Shown in pieces: positions 1-10,472 of a DNA stretch of 64,000 nucleotides. The notes under the pieces are model-generated. The model searched no databases and had not been told where the DNA came from. It saw only the letters and a list, made by a program, of their open reading frames with translations. The first letter of the stretch is position 1. Each line of letters opens with the position of its first letter. Made by a program: the position numbers and the translations under genes. Source of the stretch: Marasmius tenuissimus (taxonomy: Eukaryota > Basidiomycota > Agaricomycetes > Agaricales > Marasmiaceae); the NCBI GenBank assembly GCA_029532415.1, contig JAQOTA010000050.1:5270001-5334000 (forward strand), read 5' to 3'.

Positions 1-101
1 AAATGTACATGCGAAGACTGGACTCAGTTCGCCGCAGTCCTCTGCAGGACCATCAACACCGGCGAAGCGTCGTGCATCAGATCACGCTGGGACTGGGGAT
101 C

Positions 102-1502
102 TTAGAACGGGTCCTCATCGTCACGATTTTCGCGTAAATCCTGCTGCGTCATCCCCACTTCGAAGTCGGATAGATTCCCTCTGAATATCTGTTCCACCCA
201 CCGCCATAAAGTCCGTGCGTACACGGCTAGCTTTTGTGAACATCTCTCTTCAAAAGAGATCCGCGAAGCCTACCTCGACGTTCTCAACAGCCACGAAAGC
301 GGAGGAACGAAGGTACAGGGTACGGGGATCGGAAGAGTTGGAGGAGGAGTTTAGTGATGGACGGTGAGTGTTGTCGTCGTCCTCGCTGGATTCGTCAACG
401 AGCACATTGTCTTCGTCGCTGCTCGGGCCGTCGCGTTCATCGACGTGGTTGTGAGGATCCGTGGGTCCATTGGGGCTTGGCGAGGACGATGCTGTACCGG
501 TGCGCTCGTATTCGAGATGGCAGACGACGATTCTGGCTGGGAGACCTTTGGAGGATCGAATACCTTCTTCGTTGTGAGCTGTGCTGCTTGGCCGGCGATT
601 TCCTGCAACGTTCGAAGGCGCTGCGGGCTAGTCGCACGTCGGATAGAGTACCCTCGGGGAAGATCGCTTGGTAGAGCGTTTGTTGTCCTTTGTTAACCGG
701 CCTCGGCCCGGGGTCCTTACTGAGTCCCAATTCCACCATAGTGGGCGATGTAATCGTAGTCCCCGAGCCAACCAGTGCCTGAGATGGGATCCCAATACGC
801 GTTCCAACTGCTAACGTCCCGGTGTACCACGTTGTATGTCCATAGCACCCAACATGCTGAGCATAAAGAATGATTAGAGAAAATAAGCGAGCACGAGAAA
901 GACTGGAACGAACCTCGAAGTATCCCGGTGACTACCTCAAACGCTGTCCTACGGCACGGGGCTGATTCTAACGGCGTCATTCTCCCCTTGAATACAATCC
1001 TGTAGTGGAAGCGGGAGGGATCGCTGAATTCATGATCCTGACACCCGACTCAGCTGTCTCGTCGGTGGACCCCCAGACCTTCGAGCCCGTTTCTTCAACA
1101 GCCCAGCGATGAGTACCGTCGGTACCCTCTGCAACTCGTTCCCATCTTCTTCCTCCTCCTCCTCTTTTTCCTCTGGGGTCACGGTAGGCCGTCTGAGATA
1201 CTCGGGTAACGCCAGTACAGGCGGTGGTGGCGTTATCGTGCTAGCCTGATCATGAGCATGAGGATTTTCTGATGTTCCGGCCCCGGGAGCATAGAGCGTA
1301 GCTTCGACTGTGGAATCCGAATCGTGCTGCGAGGAGGACGAGGTGGTGGTGACATCAACCTGATGTTTGGGTGAATTAGGGATGGTCTTGGCGAGACGGA
1401 AGACGATGTGGGTCGCGTTTCTCGGTGGTCTGCGTCGGTTTCGAAAGGATTGTGAAGGGGTCAGAGTCTGGCTTTTCGACGTCGATGTTGAACCTGTGGA
1501 AG
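102..1502 (-). CDS. FunK1-like protein kinase, divergent and possibly decayed
   Basis: Multi-exon minus-strand gene. An open stretch from about 1502 (acceptor after TTCCACAG) to about 1035 encodes a Ser/Thr- and Glu-rich segment. An exon near 1022-920 contains a YRIVFKG...LES segment as in FunK1 kinases. After a short intron, the catalytic region at about 859-720 reads VVHRDVSSWN, then GWLGDYDY. These match the FunK1 catalytic loop (HRDIS..N) and its metal-binding D-[LY]-D motif, so Asp and Asn are both present. An acidic exon (about 605-274) is joined through a 43 base intron (273-231) to a last exon that stops at 102-104. Odd points: the usual FunK1 GT..FMA and HDLES motifs after the catalytic loop are missing, and the join between 720 and about 605 does not keep frame with obvious splice sites. 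It is either a highly divergent kinase or an early pseudogene. The 5' end was not resolved. The family assignment is from recognised motifs; activity is unknown. Confidence 0.6.
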
Positions 1503-1808
1503 GAAACAGAGCGAACTTGTTGTGGTCGTCTTTGACGATGGCGCCGGATGAATAGTATAGCGGAAACGAGGATTACAGGTAGGCATCAGTTACAGTGCTC
1601 GACCTCGTTGCCTCGAATTGTCACCGAATCCATGCCTCGAATTGTCACCGAATCCAACCTTGTTGTTCCCAAGAATCGGCCCCAACGAGGATTCGGCTTG
1701 TTTGGACAGAGATAGGATAGCTGTAGAATGTGTTAGTAAGTAAAAATGAACAAGAAAGTGAAAAAAACTAACCGGGTATGTTGCAGGTCGGTGTTGTAGA
1801 ATAGCCAG

Positions 1809-2045
1809 TGGTGGTGGTACTGAGTGAAGCCAGGCATGAGGCTGTGCATCGCGCGCGAGCGCGGGTTGTACCCAGAGCCAAACAAGAATTCTGGCGCAAG
1901 CGCCTAGGGTTGAGCTTAGCGCCTAGGGTTAGGCTAAGCGCCAGCTCAAGGCGCTTGCGCCAGAATCGTTGTTTGGCTCTGGATACAACCCGCGCTCGCG
2001 CGCGATGCACAGCCTCATGCCTGGCTTGACTCATTACCACCACCA
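1809..2045. repeat. Foldback inverted repeat with about 110 bp arms
   Basis: The left arm (about 1809-1917) and right arm (about 1935-2045) are near-perfect reverse complements. Both run through GTGGTGGT, CAGGCATGAGGCTGTGCATC, GCGCGAGCGCGGGTTGTA, CAGAGCCAAACAA and TTCTGGCGCAAGCGCC. The centre (about 1900-1955) has smaller inverted pieces such as CTAGGGTT and GAGCTTAGCGCC against GGCGCTTAGCC. The transcript would fold into one long hairpin, and the palindrome explains the similar ORFs seen on both strands. No target duplication or coding sequence is evident. It could be a foldback or MITE-type element, or an inverted duplication. Confidence 0.85.
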
Positions 2046-2245
2046 TCGTGGTTGAGTCCCTCAACATAGTAAGCATTCCTTTTTTTTCTTATACCTACAA
2101 TACATACAGCGTAGTTAGAACATAAAATTAAAAGATTTGAACACTCTGCGGCTCTCCAAGAGGGCAAAATGCCCTCTTAAATGAAATTTTCATTCTCTCT
2201 AAACGGAAAACCGCAGCATCGATGCTGACGTTTTGTTTTTCTACA

Positions 2246-3846
2246 GGCCGGGTGTCACCCGCTCATCTCGGACCTCTTCAACTCTATCTATACCAAACCT
2301 ATCTATACCAGAATATCGAAATGGTATGTGCGGGGACACTACACACTGGATGTTACTAACCTTTTTGATTCAGCCAAGATTACTCCGGCGGGACGAGGAA
2401 GGATCTTCAAGATTGGCTCTGTATTGCAGAGACAACGACGAATGGGAAGATGAAAATGAAGCGGCGGCTGAGCGAGAACGAGAGCAGGCAGAAAAACGAA
2501 AGAGAGAGTTCCAATCGGACATGATTGACCAGATACGAGCGTCTGATCACTTCCGAATGACCAACTGGGACGCTGCCAGGGTCATCGCCGACGTTGTTTC
2601 CGCTAGTCTTCTCGCTGAAGGCTCATCAAGCTCACCTCGGATTCACGAAACTACTCCCGAAACCTCTACCGAACCCTCTACCGCCTCTGCAGAATCCTCT
2701 ACAGGACCTGCTATCGAACCCTGTACCGAGCAAACTCCCCGAACAGACGAACCGATTGAGGAAGTGATGGGTCCTGATCTGGGTCCAGAAGAGACCGGAA
2801 CGCGACCCATGTACACTGGTCGTCGTGGGCCCTGGGTCGGGGCCACTATCTTGGTCATTGGTTCTCAACGAAAGGGCGTTACGGGAACTGTCCGAGGCGT
2901 ACACATCGACTGGTCGCTGCTGGACACAGTCATAGACATGTCGCCGGAGGCTGACCTCAGTTCAGTCAAATCTGGACTGCTGCTCGACGTCGAGCTGGAC
3001 ATCATACTAGCAGGCCGGGAAGCACCTATCGAGAGGATCGACTACAGGGACGTTGTCGAAATCAAAAGTCTTCAACGTTTGAACCTTTGGTGCCCGATGG
3101 ACCATACCTATGAGGTTTGGTACCTCCGCCCAGATCTCCCTCATCCGAATTTCACCCCGGCTTCTTACCTTTCGAGGTTTGATAGGCTCCCCGTCGTAAA
3201 CCCTCGTACTCCTCGACCGCGCACTCCTTCACCACCTCCCCGTTCTCCACGATTTTCTCAACACTCGTCTGACCCTTGGAACCTGTTGGGCGAGCTAGCC
3301 CCAACAGAACGCGACCATTGGATCTTACACCCGAAACTTGTTGATCTGAAGATCGAGGTGTCGATTGTTGGTGGTCCGCACGATTCAGGAGGGAAACCCG
3401 TTTATGTCACTCCCAAATTGACATCGCGGGGTGTAGTGGTCAAATACAAGTCGGGGCGGGGGGACCTGTCCGTCACACACACTATCACACACGGGTTCAT
3501 ACATATGACGACAGATCCCATCAAGCCAAGCACTGAAACGGCCTTGTTGGTAGTCATAGCAGGCAACGACGAGCATATTGGAAAGCTTGTTCGTCGCGTT
3601 CGCACATGGTACCTAAAGGAACAGGAACCGCAGAATCAGTGGATCGTCGGGGGGGTCATTTTGAGGGAAGGAAAGGACGAGGAGAGACTCACCAATGAGC
3701 GGCTGGACCTTCATCCTCACCTTCAAGTTGCGAGGGTGAAGGAATCATCGAGACAACGAGCGAATGCGAAGAAGTACATGACAGAGTGTAGGGCAGAAGC
3801 CAAGAAAGAGTTCTCACATAGGCCGGAAATACGCCAAGGTACATAG
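2246..3846 (+). CDS. Uncharacterised protein with KOW/SH3-like segment
   Basis: An open frame of over 490 codons runs to the stop after EIRQGT at 3844-3846. A clear intron lies at about 2324-2373 (GTATGT donor, TTACTAACC branch site, TTGATTCAG acceptor), and another acceptor (TTTTCTACAG) sits just before 2247, so there is probably an earlier exon. Visible parts in order: a charged coiled-coil-like stretch rich in ER/EK (codons near 2450-2515), a Thr/Ser/Glu-rich linker, a segment WVGATILVIGSQRKGVTGTV that looks like a KOW motif (hydrophobic-G-x-x-KG-x-x-G-x-V), a Pro-rich linker, a second beta-rich region ending near VVVKYKSGRG, and a basic C-terminus. KOW-type modules bind RNA or proteins, but no function can be given. 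The true start and the frame of the first exon are unresolved. It lies head to tail with the DUF6698 gene 190 bases downstream. Confidence 0.6.
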
Positions 3847-3966
3847 CCTCCCATTTTCTTGCAGTCTATCTAGCTTCCCAACGTACTGGTACATACGCGA
3901 ATCGATCTCATTTTGTCTGTATTCACAGAGAGAGGCCCAGTAAAACCTAACCCTAATTTGGGTTAC

Positions 3967-3973
3967 TATAAAA
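3967..3973 (+). promoter_or_regulatory. TATA box of the DUF6698 gene
   Basis: TATAAAA lies in an otherwise ordinary intergenic stretch. With the usual 25-30 base spacing, transcription would begin near 3995-4000. That makes the ATG at 4033 the first usable start and argues against the in-frame ATG at 3991 and the one at 3913. Confidence 0.55.
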
Positions 3974-4032
3974 GGACGCGTCCGGCGCTCATGGGCGTCA
4001 ACGCGTCTTTCCTGATCACCACCATAATCACC

Positions 4033-6641
4033 ATGAAAGGTCATCGTACTCGCTCCCAAACCGCTGGAGAACTTCAGTGTACTCGCTCTCAGACGACTGC
4101 TCATCGCGAGGCTCGTTCACAGGGCACCTCATCGAAGGGCAAGAGCAAAGCTCCAGCATCGTCAACGCCAGCTCAAAGCCCAGCGCCGCCAAAGGTCAAG
4201 GCCCGTCATTCCGGAATCGTATCTATCAGAAGGGTCCTAAAGCTGCACAAGAAAGGCAAGGGAGATGGAATCAAAAAGTAAGTTGTATGCGCTCTTTTTG
4301 TATGGATACATGCTGATACTTGATACAGGCACGGCAACCGTCTCGACGACTACAAGGACTGCGTTCGCTGGGGTGTAAAGACGATCACGTTCGATGTCAG
4401 TTATATCGGCGTCCTTTATACAGGCATCAACAAGTACTTTCAAGTTGAAGGTGTCGACATGGCAGGCCTACCTGAGGATGGGGACGAGCAGTGCGTGTTC
4501 ATTTACCTTTCTTTCTTCTCTACAATCATCTCACTTTCTTCAACAGAGAGGAATGCCTCAAGCATTTCAATGCCCTTATGGAATGCATCGGCAAGAATCA
4601 GCTCTTGAAAGACCTGGAAGAAATGCTCGAGCATGACCTCCTCAAGGACATGGCAGAGATTGTAAGTCATCTGTAGCATACATACTTCTCAATACTCACA
4701 CGTATCCAGTTGAACACGTCAAAGAAGGATTCGAGAGCTCAAGACACCCGACAACTCAAGGATGTGTCTTTAGAATACCTGCGCCTGTTCCTCAATATCC
4801 CCGCGTTCAACCCTCCCCTCAGCACACACACACCAAAGGGCTCGCGTGGTACCAATCATAAGCAGATTGCTCGCGTTTTGATCCCTCCAGAACTCTTGGC
4901 TGAGTTTGACGAAGATCCAGAAGCGTGAGTTTCCTTTCATTCAATGTTTACAGCGCTAAATCGGTTGTAGTTTCCTATGCAAACTGGAAAACGGCCAGAT
5001 CGTGCATACTCCGCATGATCTTGGCCTTTGCCTCTACGAGAATGGTGTCTACAACCCTGAAGATCCCGAAGAAGGACTCTTCAGATCGTTGTTCCTTGTC
5101 CTCGTAAGTCCATAATCTGTTTCTTTGTCTCGAGCAATGGATAACAACATGTTTCTTAGGTTTGGAAGTTCATCTATCTGGGACCAGAGGCTGCCGCCAT
5201 GCACGGTGTGAAGGTCATCCCCGGCGAAGAGCTACCTACTAGCCGTGGTCAGGCTGCCAAGCACGGCTTGCTGGAGCCAACGAAAGAGACCCTCACCTAC
5301 GCTATCGTCCAGGTAAGGTCTACACCTCATTGGCTCTCTCGCTGTTGCTGATTCTTTCTAGGGTGTCCACGCTATCGGCCTCAGCAGCCACTGGAGAAAA
5401 GGTCAGAACAGCGTGCTCAACACTCAGTTGCACCGAGCCGTCTCGAATTATTTCGATGATCCACATTTCGAGAAGAGTACCCTACATTGGTGGAGAACGT
5501 ACGCTATGTTTTCTATATTACTTTCTTTTCTTTTTTTAACATTCTCTCCTGGTAGTGAGGGACTGAACGGTGCTTGCATCAAGCCATCAAAGTCCCAGAA
5601 CCTCGAAGACATGGACATCGACCCCAAGTCAATGCTCGGCAAAACCTTACAGAAGAGGGAGTTCAGGCGCCAATTCGTGGAGGCTTCTAACGCTGCCAAA
5701 CACATTGGTGCTGCTCTGCGAGCGGATATTCAAGATACGACTCCAGAGTCTATCGAGATCCTCGAGACTCGCCTTGAGCAACGCCGCATCGCGCTCATCT
5801 CCACTGTCAAGATCAACCGGGTCTCTACCGACGACGACGATCTTCCCTCGTCCTCCACCGACAACAATGCTCTCCCTTCCTCCTCCACTAACGATAACCT
5901 TCCTCCTGTATCCTCTACCAAGGAAACCGTGACCCCCTCTTGGCCTGCTGACGACACCGACATCTCCTCCTGGGCTGCCGACCACGATACCACAATCCTC
6001 CCCCCCTCTACTGACGATGTCGACACACGACAACCCTCTCGCATCATTGGATCCCTCATAGACAGCGAACACATTGAAGACCCCATCGAAGTCCCCAACC
6101 AGCAGGATTGGGACTCAGACCACGACAACTTTTGCCCGGAAGATGAGGCCATGGCCTTTGATGAGACGCAGTATGTTGGGGGCTCAACACAGACTCAGAA
6201 ACCTACCAAGAAGACCTCGGATGCAGATGCGGTAAGCACCTCCCGTACCATGTTCTATTCTAGTTACTGATATGTTCTCAGCTTACGCAGGCCGAATCTG
6301 TCACGGAGCCCGAGACCGAGGAGGACGTCCCCGTCCCTCCCGTCGTCAAAAAGGCGCCAACTTCAACAACCAAAAAAACTTACCAACGGAGTGCGGCGAC
6401 CATAGTTATCAATGATTCTGACGCCGAAGACGACAATGAGGCTGAGGAAAAGCCAAAGCCAAAGCCAAAGTCGAAGGGCAAGGGCAAGGGTAAGGAAAAG
6501 GCTGACGATGACACCGGGGTCAAGGAAAAGACGAAGAAGAGGAAGAGGAAGGACAAGGATGACGATGACACCGACGTACAAGGGCAGCCGTCGTTAAAGT
6601 TACCGAAGGTCAGGCTTGTCTTCCGCCGCACCGATGCCTAG
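4033..6641 (+). CDS. DUF6698 domain protein, nine exons
   Basis: Spliced exons: 4033-4277, 4329-4490, 4547-4661, 4710-4924, 4971-5103, 5160-5312, 5362-5498, 5556-6231 and 6282-6641. All introns are 48-57 bases with GT-AG ends, and the join is 2196 nt, an exact multiple of 3 (731 aa). The N-terminus is basic and low-complexity (MKGHRTRSQTAG). The middle, from about residue 80 to 385, matches my recollection of Agaricomycete DUF6698: a helical segment with ECIGKNQLLKDLEEML, then LCLYENGVYNPEDPEEGLFR, then a helical stretch ending FDDPHFEKSTLHWW. The C-terminal half is a disordered acidic Ser/Asp/Thr-rich linker followed by a lysine-rich KPKPKPKSKGKGKGK tail, suggesting a nuclear location. The function of DUF6698 is unknown. 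Start chosen from the TATA spacing. The exon 9 acceptor could also be 9 bases further on, in frame. No lesion seen. Confidence 0.85.
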
Positions 6642-7080
6642 AAATGTGAGCGTCTCTTTTTTTATCACTTGTATTCTTACTGACAGTGTATCTGCAGGTT
6701 CGCAAACTATTCCTTTTGTCAATGTGAGTCTTCGTTATCGCCTCACGAGCCTAATACTCACACATGTTCAACAGGCTGATGTATACTTGTAACCTCTCAA
6801 TGGTAAGCACTCCTCGTCGCTGTCGATTTACTTTCGCTCTAACTTCTGATCCTCCAGAACTGTGCTTGCTCGTCGTCTCCCCTGTTGTTGCTATCGTACC
6901 CCCTGCTCCTGCTTTGCTCCTGTAATATTGTTTCTGTTCGTTACCACCATGTGCTCGCCGCATTCCCTGTACCTATATTAGAATGAATACGAGTGTCATT
7001 GCCCCCTCTATCCTCTGTGTGCAAAGCCTTTCAACTACCTACCTACTCATCGCTGGCTGTACCGGCCCCCCCGTCGTGTT
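6642..7080. other. 3' flank of the DUF6698 gene
   Basis: No open frame that looks coding. It contains several pyrimidine-rich CAG/GT-like sites that may represent 3' UTR introns, and a TCCTGTAATATTG stretch near 6920 that could be near the polyadenylation region. Nothing else seen. Confidence 0.3.
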
Positions 7081-7385
7081 CACGGTTGTACATCTCCCGC
7101 ATGGTGATTCAATGTGTACTGACCCATCCACCGTGCAACAGCCTGTACACCCTCCCCAAGTTGTGTGCCTTTTGCATAATGTATAGGATGTACAACTCCG
7201 GCTACATCTTGTAGCCCGTTGTACATCGTTGTATCCAACTTGTGGCGCAAGTTGTACATCTTCTCCAAGATGGAGACAAAGATGTACAACATTTTTCAAG
7301 GTGGGTAAAATGTCCATGTTCTCGTACAACCTGTAGCTAATGTACATGTTAAACTACACTATGCAGGCCGTTGTACGTGAATAGG
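7080..7385. repeat. Cluster of TTGTAC / GTACAA motifs
   Basis: About nine copies of TTGTAC or its complement GTACAA, in both orientations, occur within 300 bases, many as GTTGTACATC or GATGTACAAC, for example near 7085, 7190, 7219, 7252, 7281, 7325 and 7371. The GATGTACAAC and GTTGTACATC forms are complementary. Clusters of short inverted motifs are typical of subterminal regions of DNA transposons (hAT type especially) or of a protein-binding array. No ends or target duplication were found. Confidence 0.5.
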
Positions 7386-7483
7386 CGATGGGTCCTGACT
7401 ATTCACATCCTCGTCAACGTGGGAAGGGTATTCCGGGTTGCGAGGGCTGGTCCCTACCGGGGACCCGCATTAGAGGTTTCGCC

Positions 7484-7694
7484 GATGGTTTCCGTTAACG
7501 TTAACAACCATTGTCGTAGTCGTCGAAGACGAGCCATTTCCCTGGGCTACTGCCGTATGCCCGTTAGTAGAGGACGAAGCTATCATCTCAGTTGACATGC
7601 TACTGCTGTGATAGTTGTGCTGGTCGCCTTGAACATGGCTAAAGATCCTGCCAGATATCGAAGGTCTCTGCGCATTTGGAAAGAACGTTGACAT
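7484..7694 (-). pseudogene. Copy F: first exon only of the ISGG-motif gene family
   Basis: Starts at the ATG complementary to 7692-7694 and reads MSTFFPNAQRPSISG, then FSHVQGDQHNYH, as in copies A and D. Homology stops abruptly near 7484 within the VNGN codons, where it joins unrelated sequence, so all later exons are missing. The upstream region with its promoter is retained. It is a truncated duplicate created by the left breakpoint of the duplicated block. Confidence 0.8.
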
Positions 7695-7860
7695 GGGTGC
7701 CGAAGAATGAAGGAAGGAGAAAGGGAAAAGAGGGCGTAGGGTGACAACAAATGGCAAGTTGAAGACGCTTATATTACAAGCAACACACCGCTGACACGCC
7801 TTTGAGCCAAATCAGTACATAGCGCTAATAACACGCGTCTTCCGTCCGCCTCTCGAGAGT

Positions 7861-7877
7861 TCTCCCGACTGAGCTAC
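7861..7877 (-). promoter_or_regulatory. tRNA A-box-like motif upstream of copy F
   Basis: The minus strand reads GTAGCTCAGTCGGGAGA, like a tRNA D-arm or RNA polymerase III A box. No convincing B box, acceptor stem or anticodon arm follows, so I do not call a tRNA gene. The motif recurs at the same place upstream of copies A, B, C and D. Confidence 0.4.
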
Positions 7878-8364
7878 GTTTCCCATCCCGCTCTCTCTGT
7901 TGCCTTGTACTTCCACCTCACGCATCTCAGACAACCAGGCCACATCGAATCCATACGACTTTCATCGTGCCTCCAATCCAGGATTGTCGCCAGCGCCATT
8001 CGGCCTTCCCATGAGCCTTATCGATATGAAAAGGTGAGCGTTGGCATGCTGTTCTCTGGCGCGTCATTCTGCACACGATCATGGTTCTATGTAAGAAGAA
8101 CTCACCGCAGTGATAGACGCTGAGGGCATGCACCTATTCTCCTTTGTCAAGTTTGTTCTCGTCGGAACAGCCTACGGTGTCCCACTATATTCGCATACGA
8201 GGTCTTTCCCTAGTTTAGTCTTCCAAATCTGGCTCAACAACGCTGAGGAAGTGACATGGAGATCGTTGGGTTAGAGAAAAAGGCTTCATTCAAAACCGCA
8301 CCTTGAATGAGACGCTCGAGTGCCACTTACTATATGAGTTCTATATTTCAGGCAATCACCCACA

Positions 8365-9082
8365 CACTGGGCCCAGGATCACATAAGTTTTGAGCGGTAT
8401 TCGAGATTGACGCTGAAACTTATTTGGGGAGATCTTAGCACAAATCGCGGAACAAAGGAAAGAGATACTCGGTAGTGTTGCCGCAAGGCAAGTCCAGGGC
8501 AAGGCCGAGGCACCCAATTTGGACGCCTTGATCTGACTTGCCTCAACTTGCCTCGGGCCCATCATTTGCCTTGCACCTTTTTTGGTAAGCTATACCGTTC
8601 TCACTGACAATAGATTTAAGAAGATAGGCACTTATTTTCTATGCTTACTGCGACTCTCCATGTTCATGAGCAATGCTACCGTCTTACAACCACTCAAGAA
8701 GACACATAAAAGGCGGAACTCGACGAGATATTGTCATGTCTCTGGAGGTTGTCTGTTATGTAATTCAGAATTCTGACCGATACCCTTCCCGTTTCGGAAT
8801 TGTCTGATTCTACCTAATATAGTATGTGCCCGAGGCAAGGCAAGGCAAGGCGTCAAGGCGCCTCTGCCTCGCGGCAACACTAATACTCGGTACCAGAAAT
8901 GGGGAGAAACGTGGTAGAAATGCCAGATTTGGGATTTCTATCTCATTTCTTTCCTGTATGGGTTGAGTTTGGGTCGAATATCTCCGGCATGGGCCATGAA
9001 AGTTATGTCAAATTCTCCTTAAATAAGTTTTCACATAAAGTTTCGATTTTTCCTCGAAACTTACGAGTTCCTGCACCCAGTG
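8365..9082. mobile_element. Non-autonomous CACTA-like DNA transposon, 718 bp
   Basis: Found by comparison with copy 2, which has an empty site at 18041-18062. The element begins CACTGGGCCCAGGA and ends in the complement of CACTGGGTGCAGGA. The imperfect terminal repeats extend about 30 bases through TAAGTTT(T/C)GAG. It is flanked by a 3 bp target duplication ACA (8362-8364 and 9083-9085). CACTG ends plus a 3 bp duplication are the hallmarks of the CACTA/EnSpm superfamily. It encodes no transposase, so it is a MITE-like derivative. A hAT-like element is nested inside it. Confidence 0.85.
8473..8882. mobile_element. Non-autonomous hAT-like element nested in the CACTA element, 410 bp
   Basis: Terminal inverted repeats TAGTGTTGCCGC(A/G)AGGCA at both ends, with an 8 bp target duplication ATACTCGG (8465-8472 and 8883-8890). 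The subterminal regions are rich in CAAGGC/GCCTTG repeats. TAGTGTTGCCG ends and an 8 bp duplication fit the hAT superfamily. No coding capacity. It inserted into the CACTA element after that element was formed. Confidence 0.9.
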
Positions 9083-9950
9083 ACATGCCTTTCAAACGAA
9101 AATAGGATGAAGGCACTAAATCACGCGTACCCCAGTTTCCGTCAACATGTCGCCCATCCGAACTATCCTGCCCATTTCCCCTTCCTCTCTTCCGTCCATG
9201 TACACTTGATCCTCGAATACCTCATATTCCATACCATCACCGTTGACCTACAGAATACTTTGGTTCGACCGTCTCGAGAGAGGTTGGAATTCACGATAAC
9301 CCTAAGCTGTGCATTGCATGTGGCGTTCGTCAACATCAAAACCAGATAGAAGAACGAAATGCTGTAGGCTGGCGCTTCAGTCTCTGTATTCGATACGATC
9401 ATGAGAACAGTCATAATAACGCACGGCAAACACGTTCCTTCTCACTCAAGTCTTAGTCTAAGTCCGACCTCTAGAAGAATGCGAACGGCTCACGTGCGAA
9501 GCGGCCGGCGCTTCGCTCCAACCCTCAACCCTCGAGATATTTCAGTAGTTATAGCGAGCCAATACCTGGGACCCCAGTCAGCCTGTAGTCGAGCGAATCA
9601 TCGCATACCGCTCGAGATGCGACACCTGACAATGGTTTTCACAAGCTGGGCGGCATCTTGGGCGTCACGGTAAGTTTGCATCGATAGGGTGAGAAGCTTC
9701 CGGGTACGGGCGTTGACTGTTCTACTTGCCAGCAAACCAAGAAACACCTGATGAGCTTCAAAGCGTGACCAAAGAATCTCGGTCAGTAGGACGAAATTTC
9801 CTTGGACAATGAAGGGCGTCATCCTGCTAGAGAATAATCTGAGTCCAACGTGATGCAGGGCCGATAGACCCTGACTTTGAGCTCGACAGACCGGGGGGTT
9901 CATGGTGAAGAACAAGTGTTCTTCCGGGGCACAATAAGTCCCGAAGGATA

Positions 9951-10472
9951 TTAAGTATCCAACTTGCAGGAGGGGGGAGATGCTTGCAATGGACAACAAC
10001 CAACATTTTGACTGTCAGGGGTTCGGGAATTCCAAGAGGCCGTTGAAAGGAGACGATTATTGTTCAGGGGAGCTTGGCTGAACGACAGAGCTTTGTTCTT
10101 CTTCTTTTGAGTACACTTGAGGTGATCTCGCAATCGTAGGAGACAATCAGAAGCTGTATCTAAGGTGTCACTGTACGGTCCGAGTCGCCCCAGCGAACGC
10201 ATATTGTTTGGAAACGAAGTGTGCCCCTCGAATTCCCGTCCCTGATACCAATCGGTATCGTAGCTAAGCAAGTTTTGAGACTGCAGAGCATAGTAGATGA
10301 AAAAGTCTAGCTGTGGAATGATGTGCCTATGGTCTCTCGGAGCAGCCCATTTGACCTCTAACATAACATTCGGCCAGGAGTCGTGGGGACAGGAGGTTTC
10401 TGACCGGCGAGCTCTAGGCTGGTACGGAAACGCTGGTGGCCAGCTTGACTCGAAAGCGATAAGTACGTCCAT
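9951..10472 (-). pseudogene. Second co-duplicated locus, copy 1 (REFEGH family remnant)
   Basis: Open frame of 173 codons with MLEVKWAAPRDHRHIIPQLD, then YDTDWYQGREFEGHTSF, then LLRLRDHLK. The block DTDWYQxREFEGHxSFPNxMRSLGR is also present at 18925-19245 and 55604-55864, so it was probably coding. In copy 2 a TGG codon in VKW is TAG. In copy 3 this block continues into the VNAAxADKAxLLVV segment, so both belong to one locus. I do not recognise the family. A related upstream exon lies at about 11510-11595. Exon limits are unresolved; treat it as a gene fragment. Confidence 0.4.

Noticed and set aside
1768..2076. ORFs of 73 and 102 codons with similar protein sequences on opposite strands
   Set aside because: A direct consequence of the palindrome at 1809-2045; no codon-like conservation.
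5647..6152. Two overlapping minus-strand ORFs of 140 codons
   Set aside because: Antisense shadows of the Ser/Asp-rich exon 8 of the DUF6698 gene, whose spliced frame is continuous.
7861..7890. Possible tRNA gene on the minus strand
   Set aside because: Only the D-arm/A-box part fits. I find no anticodon arm, B box or acceptor pairing.
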